DNA of 64,000 bases, taken from NCBI RefSeq assembly GCF_029953285.1, contig NZ_JASAOI010000042.1, positions 1 through 64,000 on the forward strand. Direction: 5' to 3'. This stretch comes from Yinghuangia seranimata (GTDB lineage Bacteria > Actinomycetota > Actinomycetes > Streptomycetales > Streptomycetaceae). Below the pieces are notes generated by a model. That model worked only from the letters and a program-made list of their open reading frames with translations, did no database searches and was not told the origin of the DNA. The stretch's first letter is position 1; every line of letters begins with the position of its first letter. The translations under genes were made by a program, and so were the position numbers. Shown here piece by piece: positions 52,497-61,375 of the stretch.

Positions 52497-53903
52497 TTAC
52501 GGGATAGCGGGCTTGCCCTCGGTGTAGAGCCAGGCGTCGAACAGCGGCTTGAGGTTCTTGTGCGAGATGGACTGCGCGAGGTCGAGCAGGTCCTTCGTCT
52601 CCACGTTGCGGTAGCGGTACTTCTCGGTCCACGTCCGCAGCAGGGTGAAGAAGTCCCGGTCGCCCATGGTGGTGCGCAGCTGGTGCAGCGTCATCGCGCC
52701 GCGGTAGTAGACGGCCGAGCCGCTGAAGATCTCGTCGCGTCCCGGGTCGCCGGTCTTCAGCTTCCAGAACTTGTCGCCCGCCGGCTTGGCGTAGTACTTG
52801 TCGAAGACGGACTGCGCGGTGGGTCCGCCGTGCTCCTCGTCCCACATCCACTCGACGTAGGTCGCGAAGCCCTCGTTGAGCCAGATGTCACGCCACGTCT
52901 TCGGGGTGACCGCGTCGCCGAACCACTGGTGCGCGTTCTCGTGCACGATGGTGTCGGTGTCGGGCATGCCGTCGTAGACCGGGCGGCCCTGGGTCTCCAG
53001 CGCGTACTCGACGCCGCTCTTGTCGACGATGCCGCCGGCCGAGTCGAACGGGTAGCGGCCGAACTTCTGCTGCTCCCAGGCGATCGCCTCGGCGGTGGTG
53101 GACTGGAGGACCGCGCCGTCGCCGTCGCTGGTCGGGTCGACCGCGGTGACGTTGGCGAGGTTGCCGATCCTGCCGTTGGTCACGTCGAACTTGCCGATCG
53201 CGACCATGGACAGGTAGCTGGACATGGGCTTGCGCTCGTTCCACGTCACCGTGGTGCGGTCCCCGTTGACGCACGGCGGGCCCTGCTGCTCGCCGTTGGC
53301 CAGCGCGTTGACGCCGTTCGGGGTGGTGATGCGGAAGGTGTAGGTGGCCTTGTCGCCGATGTCGTCGTTGACGGGGTACCAGTTGCGGGCGCCGTCGGGC
53401 TCGTTGAGGCCGACCGCGCCGTCGTCGGTGTAGATCCAGCCGTAGATGCCGAGCGTCGGGTCGTCGATCGTGACCGGCACGCCGCCGTACCAGACCTTGA
53501 CGGTGAAGTCGTGGCCGGACTTGAGGCGCTTGGCCGGGACGACCGTGAGCTCCTGGCCGTCCTGGCTGTAGGTCGCGTCGCGCCCGTCGACGGTGATGCG
53601 GCTGATCGCCGGGCCCGAGTAGTCGAGGTTGAACCGCGTGAGGTCCTTCTTGGCCTCGGCGGAGATGGTGGCCTGTCCGTTGAGGACGTGGGTGGCCGGG
53701 GTGAAGTCGAGGTCGAGGTCGTAGTGGGCCACGTCGTAGCCCTGGTTCCCCGCGAGCGGGAAGTAGGGGTCCCCTGCTCCCGCCGGAGAACCGCCCGCTG
53801 TGGCCGCGTGGGCCGTGGCAGGCACGCCGGCGAACATGGCCATCGCACACGCGAGGCCGATCGCCGCCGCGCCCCGTTGTCTTCTCGTCATGGCGTGCAT
53901 CAT
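52497..53903 (-). CDS. Secreted M1-family zinc metallopeptidase
   Basis: 468-residue exported aminopeptidase-like enzyme. Signal peptide: RRQRGAAAIGLACAMAMFAG followed by an Ala-rich cleavage region ending TAHAA. The M1 N-terminal beta domain is NQGYDVAHYDLDLDFTPATH. The active site is complete: GVEYALETQ in place of GxMEN, zinc motif DTIVHENAHQWFGD, third ligand Glu in WLNEGFATYVEW, and a catalytic-type Tyr in GSAVYYRGAMTL. It lacks the long C-terminal ERAP-like domain of PepN, as in other short secreted M1 enzymes. Monocistronic; ATG1 at 53903, with two further Met options within five residues. Confidence 0.92.
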   Translation of the reverse strand: MMHAMTRRQRGAAAIGLACAMAMFAGVPATAHAATAGGSPAGAGDPYFPLAGNQGYDVAHYDLDLDFTPATHVLNGQATISAEAKKDLTRFNLDYSGPAISRITVDGRDATYSQDGQELTVVPAKRLKSGHDFTVKVWYGGVPVTIDDPTLGIYGWIYTDDGAVGLNEPDGARNWYPVNDDIGDKATYTFRITTPNGVNALANGEQQGPPCVNGDRTTVTWNERKPMSSYLSMVAIGKFDVTNGRIGNLANVTAVDPTSDGDGAVLQSTTAEAIAWEQQKFGRYPFDSAGGIVDKSGVEYALETQGRPVYDGMPDTDTIVHENAHQWFGDAVTPKTWRDIWLNEGFATYVEWMWDEEHGGPTAQSVFDKYYAKPAGDKFWKLKTGDPGRDEIFSGSAVYYRGAMTLHQLRTTMGDRDFFTLLRTWTEKYRYRNVETKDLLDLAQSISHKNLKPLFDAWLYTEGKPAIP

Positions 53904-53967
53904 CGAGGCTCGGCGGCCGTTTCCGATAGGGGACGCGCGTTGATATTGCGGAAACCGTCACGGCGGC

Positions 53968-56211
53968 TCATTCGTTGCGGGCCGTCTCGGGCCCTGTGAC
54001 ACGGGCGAGCAGCGGCAGCGTGGACGCGATCACGGCGAGCGCGGCGGCCAGTCCGACACCGGTCACGAGGTAGTACCCGGCGTCCGGCGCTTCGAGCGCG
54101 TAGCCCAGTTGGGCGCGCAGGAACAGGTGCGCGGCCAGGAACCCGGTCCCGGTGGCGACGGCCGCGCCGAGCAGCAGCGGGACGACGGTCTCCAGACCGA
54201 CGACGCGGCGCAGCATGCCCAGCGGCACCCCGGTCAGCCGCAGCAGGCTGAACGGCCGCTTGCGGTCGGCGAGTCCGCCCGCGGCGGCGACCGCGAGGCT
54301 GCACGCCGCGATGGGGAGGCTGACCAGGATGACGACCTCGGCGAGGCGTTCCTGCCCGGCCAGGTCGCGGGTGCCCCACGAGTCGCGCTCGCTGATCGTG
54401 GTGGGCAGGCCTTCGCCGGGGTACATGGTGGCGAGCAGGGTGCGCACGCGTTCGACGTGGTGAGTGTCGCCGTCCGTGGCCACCACCAACTGGCGCATGG
54501 GGATGTCGGCGAGCCGCTCGGGGGTGACGTCGACACCGGGCCACGGCATGAGGCGTCCCGTGGGCATCCAGCCGTCGAACTCGGGCGGCACGGCGGCGAC
54601 GCGGGCGCCGGACGCGCATTCTCCGAACCCGGAGGTGGTGGCGAGCTGCGTGCAGTCGGCGAGCCCGGCGAGCAGCTGCGGGTCGTCGGCGTACGGGTAC
54701 GGCACGCCGAGCGGGTTGGTGTGCAGGACGGTGAGCCCTCGCACGCCGGGCATCCCCCGCACCTGGTCGAGCAGTGCGGTGGCGGGCGGCGGCGCGGAGT
54801 CCTGCGGCGCGCGCGGCCCGCGCTGGTGGGTGAAGTCGACGATGAGGACGTCCGCGACGTCCCGGCGGTGGAAGCGGTTCCGCTCGTTGTCGGCCATGGA
54901 CTGCACGATCGCGGCGGCCGCCGTGGTCACGAACAGCGCCAGCACGAGCCCGCTGATGGCGCGGAACCCGGCCTTCGGGTTGTCCGCCAGCCGCCGCCCG
55001 GCGATCAGCACGGCCGGCCGACCGGTGCGCCGCGCCATCGCGCGGGCGCCGGCCATCGTCAGCCACGGCCCGGCGTACACCAGGCCGAGCATGATGACCA
55101 CGAACGCGCTCGTGTACGCCCAGATCTGGCCGTTGACGGTGACCGGCCTGCGCCCCACGAAGTAGCCGAGCTCGGCGAGGCCGGCCACGAGCGGGAGCAC
55201 CCGGTACCAGCGCGGCGGGGGCGGGGTCACCCGGCGCGTGACGCCGAGCGGGGAGATCTGCACGCGACGCAGCGCGACGCGGGCCGCGACCGCGGCGGCG
55301 ACCGGCACGCCGAGGGCCACGGCGAGGATGTCGCCGGTGCCGAGCACGAGGTCGGAGGTGTAGAACCGGTCGGTCGTGAAGGAGAATCCGGCGATCCACG
55401 GGCGCAGCAGGTAGAACAGCGCGAACCCGGCCGCGGCGCCGACGGCCGCGGCGACCGTCGACTCGACGGCGGACAGCACGGCCGTCTGCCGCGGGGTCGC
55501 GCCGACCAGACGCATGGCGGCGAAGCGTTGCTCGCGGCGGGTGGCGGCGAGGCGGGTGGCGGTGCCGATGAGGACGAGGATCGGCACGATGATCGCGGTG
55601 GCCGCGACGGTGAGGACGAGCGTCATGCCCTGTTCGTTGACGCCGACGACGCAGCCGTTGCAGGACGACGGCGGGGTGTCGGCGACGTGGCTGACCTGCC
55701 GCGCGTCCACGGTGTGCGCGAGTTCGTCGGGGGTGCGGCCGACGACCGCGACGAGCGAGTCGGGCGAGGGCAGGGCCTCGCGGCCGATGAGGCCAACGAC
55801 CGTTCCCGGGTAGCGGTCGGCGAGTTCGTCGTGCGGGCGGTCGCGCAGCAGCTCCGCCAGCGCGGGCGACGCGAACAGGGTGCCGGGCGCGGGGAGCCTG
55901 CTGACGCCGGGCGGCAGCGGAGGGTTCGGGCCGGTCGGGGCGACGTCGATGCGGGCGATCAGCTCGCCGTCGATGTTGTCGGCGCGGGTGAGCCACCACA
56001 CCGGGTCGACGCCCGGGCGGGGCCCGGAGCGTTCGGTGAAGGAGGTGTTGAGCCACGCGTTGCGGTCGCTCTGGGCGCGGGTGGCGTTGACGGAGGCGAG
56101 GGTGGTCAGCAGCAGGCCGACGCCGAGCGCGACGGCGGCGGCCGTGATCAGCAGGCGGACGACGGCGTCGCGGCCGGCGCGGAACGTCAGCCGCAGGCCG
56201 AGGGCGATCAC
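53968..56211 (-). CDS. FtsX/MacB-type ABC transporter permease
   Basis: 747-residue membrane subunit with about ten helices. Two FtsX domains are visible: TRLAATRREQRFAAMRLVGA in the first, and AAGGLADRKRPFSLLRLTGV in the second, each with the family's cytoplasmic coupling segment. A large extracytoplasmic domain lies at about residues 45-190, with SSCNGCVVGVN, and another near 480-620 with a Cys pair (ADCTQLATTSGFGECASG). The GTG start overlaps the ATPase TGA (GTGA). Such transporters release or detoxify lipids, antibiotics or peptides; here a PadR gene controls the operon. Confidence 0.9.
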   Translation of the reverse strand: MIALGLRLTFRAGRDAVVRLLITAAAVALGVGLLLTTLASVNATRAQSDRNAWLNTSFTERSGPRPGVDPVWWLTRADNIDGELIARIDVAPTGPNPPLPPGVSRLPAPGTLFASPALAELLRDRPHDELADRYPGTVVGLIGREALPSPDSLVAVVGRTPDELAHTVDARQVSHVADTPPSSCNGCVVGVNEQGMTLVLTVAATAIIVPILVLIGTATRLAATRREQRFAAMRLVGATPRQTAVLSAVESTVAAAVGAAAGFALFYLLRPWIAGFSFTTDRFYTSDLVLGTGDILAVALGVPVAAAVAARVALRRVQISPLGVTRRVTPPPPRWYRVLPLVAGLAELGYFVGRRPVTVNGQIWAYTSAFVVIMLGLVYAGPWLTMAGARAMARRTGRPAVLIAGRRLADNPKAGFRAISGLVLALFVTTAAAAIVQSMADNERNRFHRRDVADVLIVDFTHQRGPRAPQDSAPPPATALLDQVRGMPGVRGLTVLHTNPLGVPYPYADDPQLLAGLADCTQLATTSGFGECASGARVAAVPPEFDGWMPTGRLMPWPGVDVTPERLADIPMRQLVVATDGDTHHVERVRTLLATMYPGEGLPTTISERDSWGTRDLAGQERLAEVVILVSLPIAACSLAVAAAGGLADRKRPFSLLRLTGVPLGMLRRVVGLETVVPLLLGAAVATGTGFLAAHLFLRAQLGYALEAPDAGYYLVTGVGLAAALAVIASTLPLLARVTGPETARNE

Positions 56212-57029
56212 GGCGCGGACCCGTCGGCCGGGGCGGACGCGCCTCGCAGGCCCGACCCGTCGGACGCGCCTGGCACGCCTGGCGTTTCGGCGCCGTACCC
56301 GTCCGGCTCGTCGTCGACGAGCCCGACCACGGTGCCGTCGCGGACGACGACCTCGCGGTCCGCGTAGGCGGCGACGCGCGCCTCGTGCGTGACGAGGACG
56401 ACCGTGGTGCCGTGTTCGGCGGCCGCGCCGACCAGGAGCTCCATGACGGCCTCGCCGGTCAGCGAGTCCAGCGCGCCGGTGGGCTCGTCCGCGAACACCA
56501 CCTCGGGTCCGGTGACCAACGCGCGGGCGACCGCGACGCGTTGCGCCTGGCCGCCGGACAGTTCGCCGGAGCGGCGCCTGCCGAGCCCGTCGAGGCCGAG
56601 CCGGTCGAGCCAGCCGCGCGCCTCGGTCACGGCCTGGGCGCGGCGGGTGCCGGCCAGCAGGAGCGGGAGCGCGACGTTCTCCTCGGCGGTCAGTTCGGGG
56701 ACGAGCTGGCCGAACTGGAACACGAACCCGAAGTGGTCGCGCCGCAGTCGGCTGCGCTCGGCCTCGTTCATCGTGTCGACGCGGCGGCCGTCGAACAGCA
56801 CCTCGCCCCGGTCGGGGACGAGGATCCCGGCAAGGCAGTGCAGCAGCGTCGACTTGCCGGACCCGGACGGGCCCATGACGGCGACGACTTCGCCGCGCCG
56901 TACGGTCAGCCGGGCCCCGCGCAGCGCCGGGGTCTCGCCGAACGCCAGGTGTATGCCGTGGGCTTCGACCAGCGGCGGCACGGGACCGGTGCCGGCCGGG
57001 GCCGGCGTGGTCAGGGCGTCGAGCGTCAT
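56208..57029 (-). CDS. ABC transporter ATPase of the MacB/LolD type
   Basis: 273-residue partner of the FtsX-type permease. Walker A is MGPSGSGKSTLLHCLAGI, Q-loop FVFQFGQLVPELTAEENVAL, signature LSGGQAQRVAVARAL, Walker B VVFADEPTGALDS and H-loop VLVTHEARVAAYADRE, all canonical for LolD/MacB/BceA. The last 35 residues are Gly/Ala/Asp-rich and not conserved. The ATG overlaps the PadR TGA, and the TGA overlaps the permease GTG, so the three genes form a compact, coupled operon. Confidence 0.94.
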   Translation of the reverse strand: MTLDALTTPAPAGTGPVPPLVEAHGIHLAFGETPALRGARLTVRRGEVVAVMGPSGSGKSTLLHCLAGILVPDRGEVLFDGRRVDTMNEAERSRLRRDHFGFVFQFGQLVPELTAEENVALPLLLAGTRRAQAVTEARGWLDRLGLDGLGRRRSGELSGGQAQRVAVARALVTGPEVVFADEPTGALDSLTGEAVMELLVGAAAEHGTTVVLVTHEARVAAYADREVVVRDGTVVGLVDDEPDGYGAETPGVPGASDGSGLRGASAPADGSAP

Positions 57030-57550
57030 CGGCGGACCTCCTGGGCGAGGGCGTCGAGGCGGGCCGCGGTCAGGTCGATCCACCGCAGGTCGGACTCGAG
57101 GTGGAAGAGGCCGTGGTCGGCGAGCAGCCGGTCCACCAGGGAGCCGGTGCGCTTGACCGCGGTCAGTTCGCGCATGCGGCGCAAGTGTGCGGCGCGCTGC
57201 GTGTCGAGGTAGGTCTCGGCGGAGCGGCCCAGCATGAGGGCGAGCACCACCTTGCTGAACAGCACGGTCTGCAGGTGCGGTTCGGCCTCGACGGGCTCGG
57301 TGAGCCAGGCCTCGAACTCGGTCGCGCCGGTCTCGGTGATGACGTACCGCTTGCGGTCCGGGCCGTCGCCGGGCTCGGCCTCGCCGACGACCACCTTTCC
57401 GTCGCGGGCGAGGCGGCCGAGCGTCGAGTACACCTGGCCGAACGGAAGGGGCTTGCCGCGTCCGAAGAAGGCGTCGTAGTCGCGCTTGAGGTCGTATCCG
57501 TGGCTCGGCTCGCGTTCGAGGAGGCCGAGAAGGGTGAAGGGAACGCTCAC
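57026..57550 (-). CDS. PadR-family transcriptional repressor
   Basis: 174-residue winged-helix regulator: FTLLGLLEREPSHGYDLKRD then FGQVYSTLGRLARDGKVVV, the PadR DNA-binding core, followed by a long C-terminal helical dimerisation domain (ETYLDTQRAAHLRRMRELTA). First gene of the operon with the ABC ATPase and permease, overlapping by ATGA. An inverted repeat at 57565-57597 just upstream of the ATG is its likely operator, so the transporter should be induced by a substrate that releases PadR. Confidence 0.92.
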   Translation of the reverse strand: MSVPFTLLGLLEREPSHGYDLKRDYDAFFGRGKPLPFGQVYSTLGRLARDGKVVVGEAEPGDGPDRKRYVITETGATEFEAWLTEPVEAEPHLQTVLFSKVVLALMLGRSAETYLDTQRAAHLRRMRELTAVKRTGSLVDRLLADHGLFHLESDLRWIDLTAARLDALAQEVRR

Positions 57551-57564
57551 GGGAACGACCGTAC

Positions 57565-57597
57565 ACCGGAGGTATACCCCGCGTATATACCCCCGGT
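57565..57597. promoter_or_regulatory. PadR operator candidate
   Basis: ACCGGAGGTATA (57565-57576) and TATACCCCCGGT (57586-57597) are inverted arms matching at 11 of 12 positions around a nine-base spacer. The AT-containing tips suit PadR binding and the promoter. It lies 15 bases before the padR start. Confidence 0.82.
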
Positions 57598-57605
57598 GCA
57601 GGGCG

Positions 57606-57651
57606 GACCGGGCGGCGTCCTTTGGGGCGATATCGCCCCGCCCGCCCGGTC
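57606..57651 (-). terminator. Nested hairpin terminator after the MFS gene
   Basis: Outer arms GACCGGGCGG (57606-57615) and CCGCCCGGTC (57642-57651) enclose a perfect 16-base palindrome GGGGCGATATCGCCCC (57624-57639). It would end transcription of the minus-strand MFS gene before it runs into the PadR operon. Confidence 0.75.
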
Positions 57652-57667
57652 GTTGACGGACCGTCGG

Positions 57668-59428
57668 CTAGCCGCGCTCGGTGCGGCCCGCCACCGCGAG
57701 CGCCGCCGCCCCGCACACGACGGCGGGCAGCAACAGCGCGACCGCCGTGCGCCCCGGGGGCAGTTCGCCGTCGACCGACACGAACGCGCCCAGGACCGCG
57801 ACGCCGAGCGTCGCGCCGGTCTGCCGCACCGCGTTGAGGATGCCTCCCGCCGCGCCCGCCGTGCCCTCGGGCGCCGCGTTGACGACCGTGGTCACCAGCG
57901 CCGGAAGCGCGAACGACACGCCGAAGCCCGTGCACACCAACCCCGCGACGAGCGCCGCGTAGTGCGCGCCCGTCTCCACCGCGACGGCGAACACCACGCC
58001 GCCGACGGTCAGCAGCGCCAGCCCGCCCGCCACCGGTCCCCGCGGGCCCGACCGCGCCACGATGCGCCCGGTCAGCAGCGGGTTGAACGCGAACGGCACG
58101 GTCATCGGCAGGAACAGCAACCCGGTCCGCAACGGCGACAGTTCCAACGTCTGCTGGAACAGCAGCGGCAGGACGAACAGCACGCCGGTCATGGTGAAGT
58201 TCACCGCGGCGCCCGCGAGCAGCGCGGCGGCCATGCCCTTCGCGCGCAGCACGGCCGGCACCAACACCGGGCTCGCGCTGCGGCGTTCGCGCGCGACGAA
58301 CCAGCCGCCCGCCACGACCGCGGCGGCCGCCGACGCGGCGGCGTGGACGTAGCCGCCCGACCCGACGGCGATCAGCGCGTCGGTCGCCAGGGCGAGCGCG
58401 GCGCACGCGGCCAGCTGAGTCGGCCAGTCGATCGTCCGCGCGCCGCGTTCGCACCGCACGGCGCGGCCGGCGACCAGCAGCAGCGTCGCGACGGCGAGCG
58501 GCGCGTTGACCACGAAGATCGCCCGCCACGAGAACACGTCGACCAGAACACCGCCGACGATCGGCCCGGCCGCGAGCGCCGCGCCGCTGACCGCCGCCCA
58601 CACCGCGACCGCCTTCGCGCGCTCGGCGGGCACCGGGTAGAGCCGGGCGACGATCGCCATCGAGGCCGGCACCACGGCGGCCGCCGCGACGCCGAGCACC
58701 CCGCGCAGCACCACGAGCGTCGCCAGGTTCGGCGCGAACGCACAGGCCAGCGAGGCCGCGCCGAACGCGGCGATACCCGCGCGGAAGACGTGGTGCGCGC
58801 CGTACCGGTCGGCCACGGCCCCGGCCGACAGCAGCAGCGCGCCGAACACGACGGTGTATGCGGACACCGCCCACTGCAGCCCGGCCACCGAACTCCCCAG
58901 CGAGGCCGCGAGATCGGGTTCGGCGACCGACAGAACGGTCATGTCGAGCAGGACCATGAAGTAGCCGAGGGCGAGGCCGAGGAGCGGGACGGTGGGGGAC
59001 GTACGGCGCACCGAGCCGGGCGCGGGGGTCGGACGAGCGGCATCCGGCCGGCCCGACACGGGCGTCGCCGTGGGCGCGGGCGGGGACTCCTGCGCGAGTC
59101 CAGGAGCACGGCCGACCGCCGGGTGGGGCATGCGGGCCGGACGAGCGGTGTCCGGCAGGTCTGACGCGGGGTTCGCCGCCGACGCGGGGGCGGGCGACGA
59201 CGTCGAACCGGGCGTCGCCGTGGGCGCCGAAGCGGCGGCCGATGCCGGCGCGGCACCGGCCGTCGGCGCCGAGGTCGAGTCCCTCGCCGGTCCCGGCGCG
59301 GCACCGGCCGTCGGCGCGGAAGTCCTGTCCGTCGCCGGTTCCGACGCGGCGCCGGTCGTCGGCACGGGGGTCGGGTCCGTCGTCGGTCCGGGCACGCCTG
59401 TGGACGCCCCGAGGGCAGCGGAAGTCAT
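57668..59428 (-). CDS. MFS drug exporter (DHA2-like) with repetitive N-terminal extension
   Basis: 586 residues. The membrane core starts near residue 140: ALGYFMVLLDMTVLSVAEPD (motif D), LLLSAGAVADRYGAHHVFRA (motif A), VSGAALAAGPIVGGVLVDVF (motif C) and about 14 helices in all. The first 125 residues are Ala/Pro/Thr/Ser-rich and contain three consecutive 16-residue repeats (TSAPTAGAAPGPARDS type), unusual for this family. ATG with GGAG six bases upstream. Divergent from a LysR gene with a perfect palindrome between them. Substrates unknown. Confidence 0.9.
   Translation of the reverse strand: MTSAALGASTGVPGPTTDPTPVPTTGAASEPATDRTSAPTAGAAPGPARDSTSAPTAGAAPASAAASAPTATPGSTSSPAPASAANPASDLPDTARPARMPHPAVGRAPGLAQESPPAPTATPVSGRPDAARPTPAPGSVRRTSPTVPLLGLALGYFMVLLDMTVLSVAEPDLAASLGSSVAGLQWAVSAYTVVFGALLLSAGAVADRYGAHHVFRAGIAAFGAASLACAFAPNLATLVVLRGVLGVAAAAVVPASMAIVARLYPVPAERAKAVAVWAAVSGAALAAGPIVGGVLVDVFSWRAIFVVNAPLAVATLLLVAGRAVRCERGARTIDWPTQLAACAALALATDALIAVGSGGYVHAAASAAAAVVAGGWFVARERRSASPVLVPAVLRAKGMAAALLAGAAVNFTMTGVLFVLPLLFQQTLELSPLRTGLLFLPMTVPFAFNPLLTGRIVARSGPRGPVAGGLALLTVGGVVFAVAVETGAHYAALVAGLVCTGFGVSFALPALVTTVVNAAPEGTAGAAGGILNAVRQTGATLGVAVLGAFVSVDGELPPGRTAVALLLPAVVCGAAALAVAGRTERG
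59228..59371 (-). repeat. 48-bp coding tandem repeat, three copies
   Basis: Three in-frame 48-bp units encode the 16-residue repeats TPVPTTGAASEPATDR, TSAPTAGAAPGPARDS and TSAPTAGAAPASAAAS at residues 20-67 of the MFS exporter. Two units share almost all bases. Recent expansion by slippage or unequal exchange is likely. Confidence 0.85.
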
Positions 59429-59506
59429 GGGAGTCTCCGAGCGGTTGAGGAGGCCCCAGCGTGCCGCCGGCACCAGGGCCCGCTCCACCGGCGATCCCTC
59501 ACGCGG

Positions 59507-59525
59507 CGTTCGGAATATCCGAACG
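59507..59525. promoter_or_regulatory. Palindromic operator between MFS and LysR genes
   Basis: CGTTCGGA-ATA-TCCGAACG is a perfect inverted repeat with a three-base centre, in the 118-bp divergent promoter region, 22 bases before the LysR ATG. LysR-type proteins commonly bind such sites for autoregulation and control of the divergent gene. Confidence 0.82.
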
Positions 59526-59546
59526 CTCGTGCGCGGTTGCCCCGGC

Positions 59547-60473
59547 ATGGAGTTCCGCCAGCTGCGCACCTTCGAGGCCGTCGTCCGGCACGGCACCGTC
59601 ACCCGGGCCGCCGACGTCCTCGGCATGACCCCCTCGTCGGTCTCGGAGCAGATCCGGGTGCTGGAGAAGTCCCTGGAGGTCACCCTGTTCACGCGCGGGC
59701 CGCGCGGTATGGCCCTCACCCCGGCGGGCGAACGGCTGCAAGGCTGGGCGCGCCGACTGCTCGACCAGGAGGAGCAGGTGCGCCGCGAGGTCGCCGGCAC
59801 CGGTCAGGTGCTGCGGCTCGGCGCGTTGGAGACGCTGGCCGCCAAGCACGTGCCGGGCATCCTGCTGCGGCTCGCCGCCCGACGGCCCGACCTGCGCGTC
59901 GAGGTCACCGCCGACGCGGCCCGCGACCACCTGCTCGGCGCCGTCGCGTCCGGCGACCTCGACGCCGCGCTGCTCCTGGACACCGGCACGGTCCTCGGCG
60001 AGCTCGGCTTCCCGCTGCCCGCCGCCGCGCTGGACTTCGTCGACCTCGAACCGGTCCCGCTCGTCCTCGTCGCCCCGCCCGGCCACCCGCTCGCCGGCGC
60101 CGACCGGCTCACGCCCGCCGACCTGCGCGGAGAGCGGCTGCTGGTCAACGTCGCGGCGTGCTCGTTCCGGCTCGCCGGGCAGCGCCTGTTCGGCGACGAC
60201 GTCGAACGGGTGCGCGCGGGCGGCATCGGCGTCATGCGGGCGTGGTCCGCGCAGGGCCTCGGCATGACGCTGCTGCCGCGCTTCGCCGTCGTCGACGACC
60301 TCGCCGCCGGAACCCTGCGGCCGCTGCCGCTCGACGTCCCCGACGCGCGGATGGAGCTCAGCCTGCGCCTGGTGTGGCGCGCCGACCGTGCGACGCACCC
60401 CGACACCGCGAACTGCTGTACGCGGCCGCCGCGACCGAGGACGCGGCGGCCGTGCGCTGACCGTCAGTGGTAG
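59547..60473 (+). CDS. LysR-family transcriptional regulator with a probable C-terminal frameshift
   Basis: 308 residues as read. The winged helix is MEFRQLRTFEAVVRHGTVTR then AADVLGMTPSSVSEQIRVLE; the effector domain follows from GQVLRLGALETLAAKHVPGI on. The last part, after LRLVWRADRATHPDT, turns into an Arg/Pro/Cys-rich tail unlike the family. In the adjacent frame, 60404-60460 reads RELLYAAAATEDAAAVR and stop, a normal LysR end. A single missing base near 60390-60405 would explain both. Divergent MFS exporter is the likely target. Confidence 0.88.
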   Translation: MEFRQLRTFEAVVRHGTVTRAADVLGMTPSSVSEQIRVLEKSLEVTLFTRGPRGMALTPAGERLQGWARRLLDQEEQVRREVAGTGQVLRLGALETLAAKHVPGILLRLAARRPDLRVEVTADAARDHLLGAVASGDLDAALLLDTGTVLGELGFPLPAAALDFVDLEPVPLVLVAPPGHPLAGADRLTPADLRGERLLVNVAACSFRLAGQRLFGDDVERVRAGGIGVMRAWSAQGLGMTLLPRFAVVDDLAAGTLRPLPLDVPDARMELSLRLVWRADRATHPDTANCCTRPPRPRTRRPCADRQW

Positions 60474-61375
60474 TCGTAGAAGCCCCGGCCGGACTTCCGG
60501 CCGAGCAGGCCCGCGTCCACCATGCGCAGCAGCAGCGGCGGCGCGAAGTGCAGCGGCTCCTTGAACTCCTCGTACATCGACGCCGCGATCGCCACCAGCG
60601 TGTCCAGGCCGATCAGGTCGGCGAGCCGCAGCGGACCCATGGGGTGCGCGCAGCCCAGCTCCATGCCCGAGTCGATGTCCTCGGCCGACGCGAACCCTGA
60701 CTCCAGCATCCGGATCGAGGACAGCAGGTACGGCACCAGCAGCGCGTTCACCACGAAGCCCGCGCGGTCCTTCGACCGGATCACGTGCTTGCCGAGCGAG
60801 CCGCGCACGAACGCCTCCGCGCGGCCGAGCGTCTCCTCGCCGGTCAGCAGCGACGGCACGAGCTCGACAAGGTCGAGCACCGGCACCGGGTTGAAGAAGT
60901 GCACGCCGACGACCCACTCGGGCCGGCCGGTCGCCATACCGAGCTTCATGATCGGGATCGACGAGGTGTTGGACGCGAGGATCGCGTCCTCGCGCGTGAC
61001 CGTACGGTCCAGCGCGGCGAACAGCTCGGCCTTCGCGCCCTCGTCCTCGGCGATCGCCTCGACCACCATGTCGCGGTCGGCGAGCTCCGCCAGGTCGTCG
61101 GTGAACCGCAGCCGCCCGAGCGCCGCGTCGCGGTCCGCCTCGGCCAGCTTGCCGCGCTTGACGGCGCGGTCGAGCGAGTCGGTGATCCGGTGCCGGCCGT
61201 GCTCGGCGGCCTCCGGGGTGATCTCACGCACGACGACGTCGAGGCCGGCCCGTGCGCAGACCTCGGCGATCCCGGAACCCATCAGCCCGGAACCGACGAC
61301 GCCGATCCGCCGGATCGCCTCGTGAGCGGTCGCGCCGGAGTCCTGGGACATGATCTGTGTGTCTGTCATCACCAC
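60464..61375 (-). CDS. 3-hydroxybutyryl-CoA/3-hydroxyacyl-CoA dehydrogenase
   Basis: NAD-dependent dehydrogenase of 303 aa acting on 3-hydroxyacyl-CoA, in butyrate-type or beta-oxidation metabolism. The Rossmann motif is IGVVGSGLMGSGIAEVCARA (GxGxMG). Catalytic residues are in ASNTSSIPIM and VVGVHFFNPVPVLDLVELV (Ser/His/Glu/Asn set), with KDRAGFVVNALLVPYL after. The C-terminal 3HCDH domain ends RKSGRGFYDYH. GTG at 61375 lies eight bases from GGAGGG; ATG at 61369 is also possible. It overlaps the convergent LysR stop as read. Confidence 0.93.
   Translation of the reverse strand: MVMTDTQIMSQDSGATAHEAIRRIGVVGSGLMGSGIAEVCARAGLDVVVREITPEAAEHGRHRITDSLDRAVKRGKLAEADRDAALGRLRFTDDLAELADRDMVVEAIAEDEGAKAELFAALDRTVTREDAILASNTSSIPIMKLGMATGRPEWVVGVHFFNPVPVLDLVELVPSLLTGEETLGRAEAFVRGSLGKHVIRSKDRAGFVVNALLVPYLLSSIRMLESGFASAEDIDSGMELGCAHPMGPLRLADLIGLDTLVAIAASMYEEFKEPLHFAPPLLLRMVDAGLLGRKSGRGFYDYH

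Noticed and set aside
53900-56367. Long frames antisense or offset to the ABC permease gene
   Set aside because: Shadow frames of a high-GC gene; the permease frame has family motifs and coupled starts.
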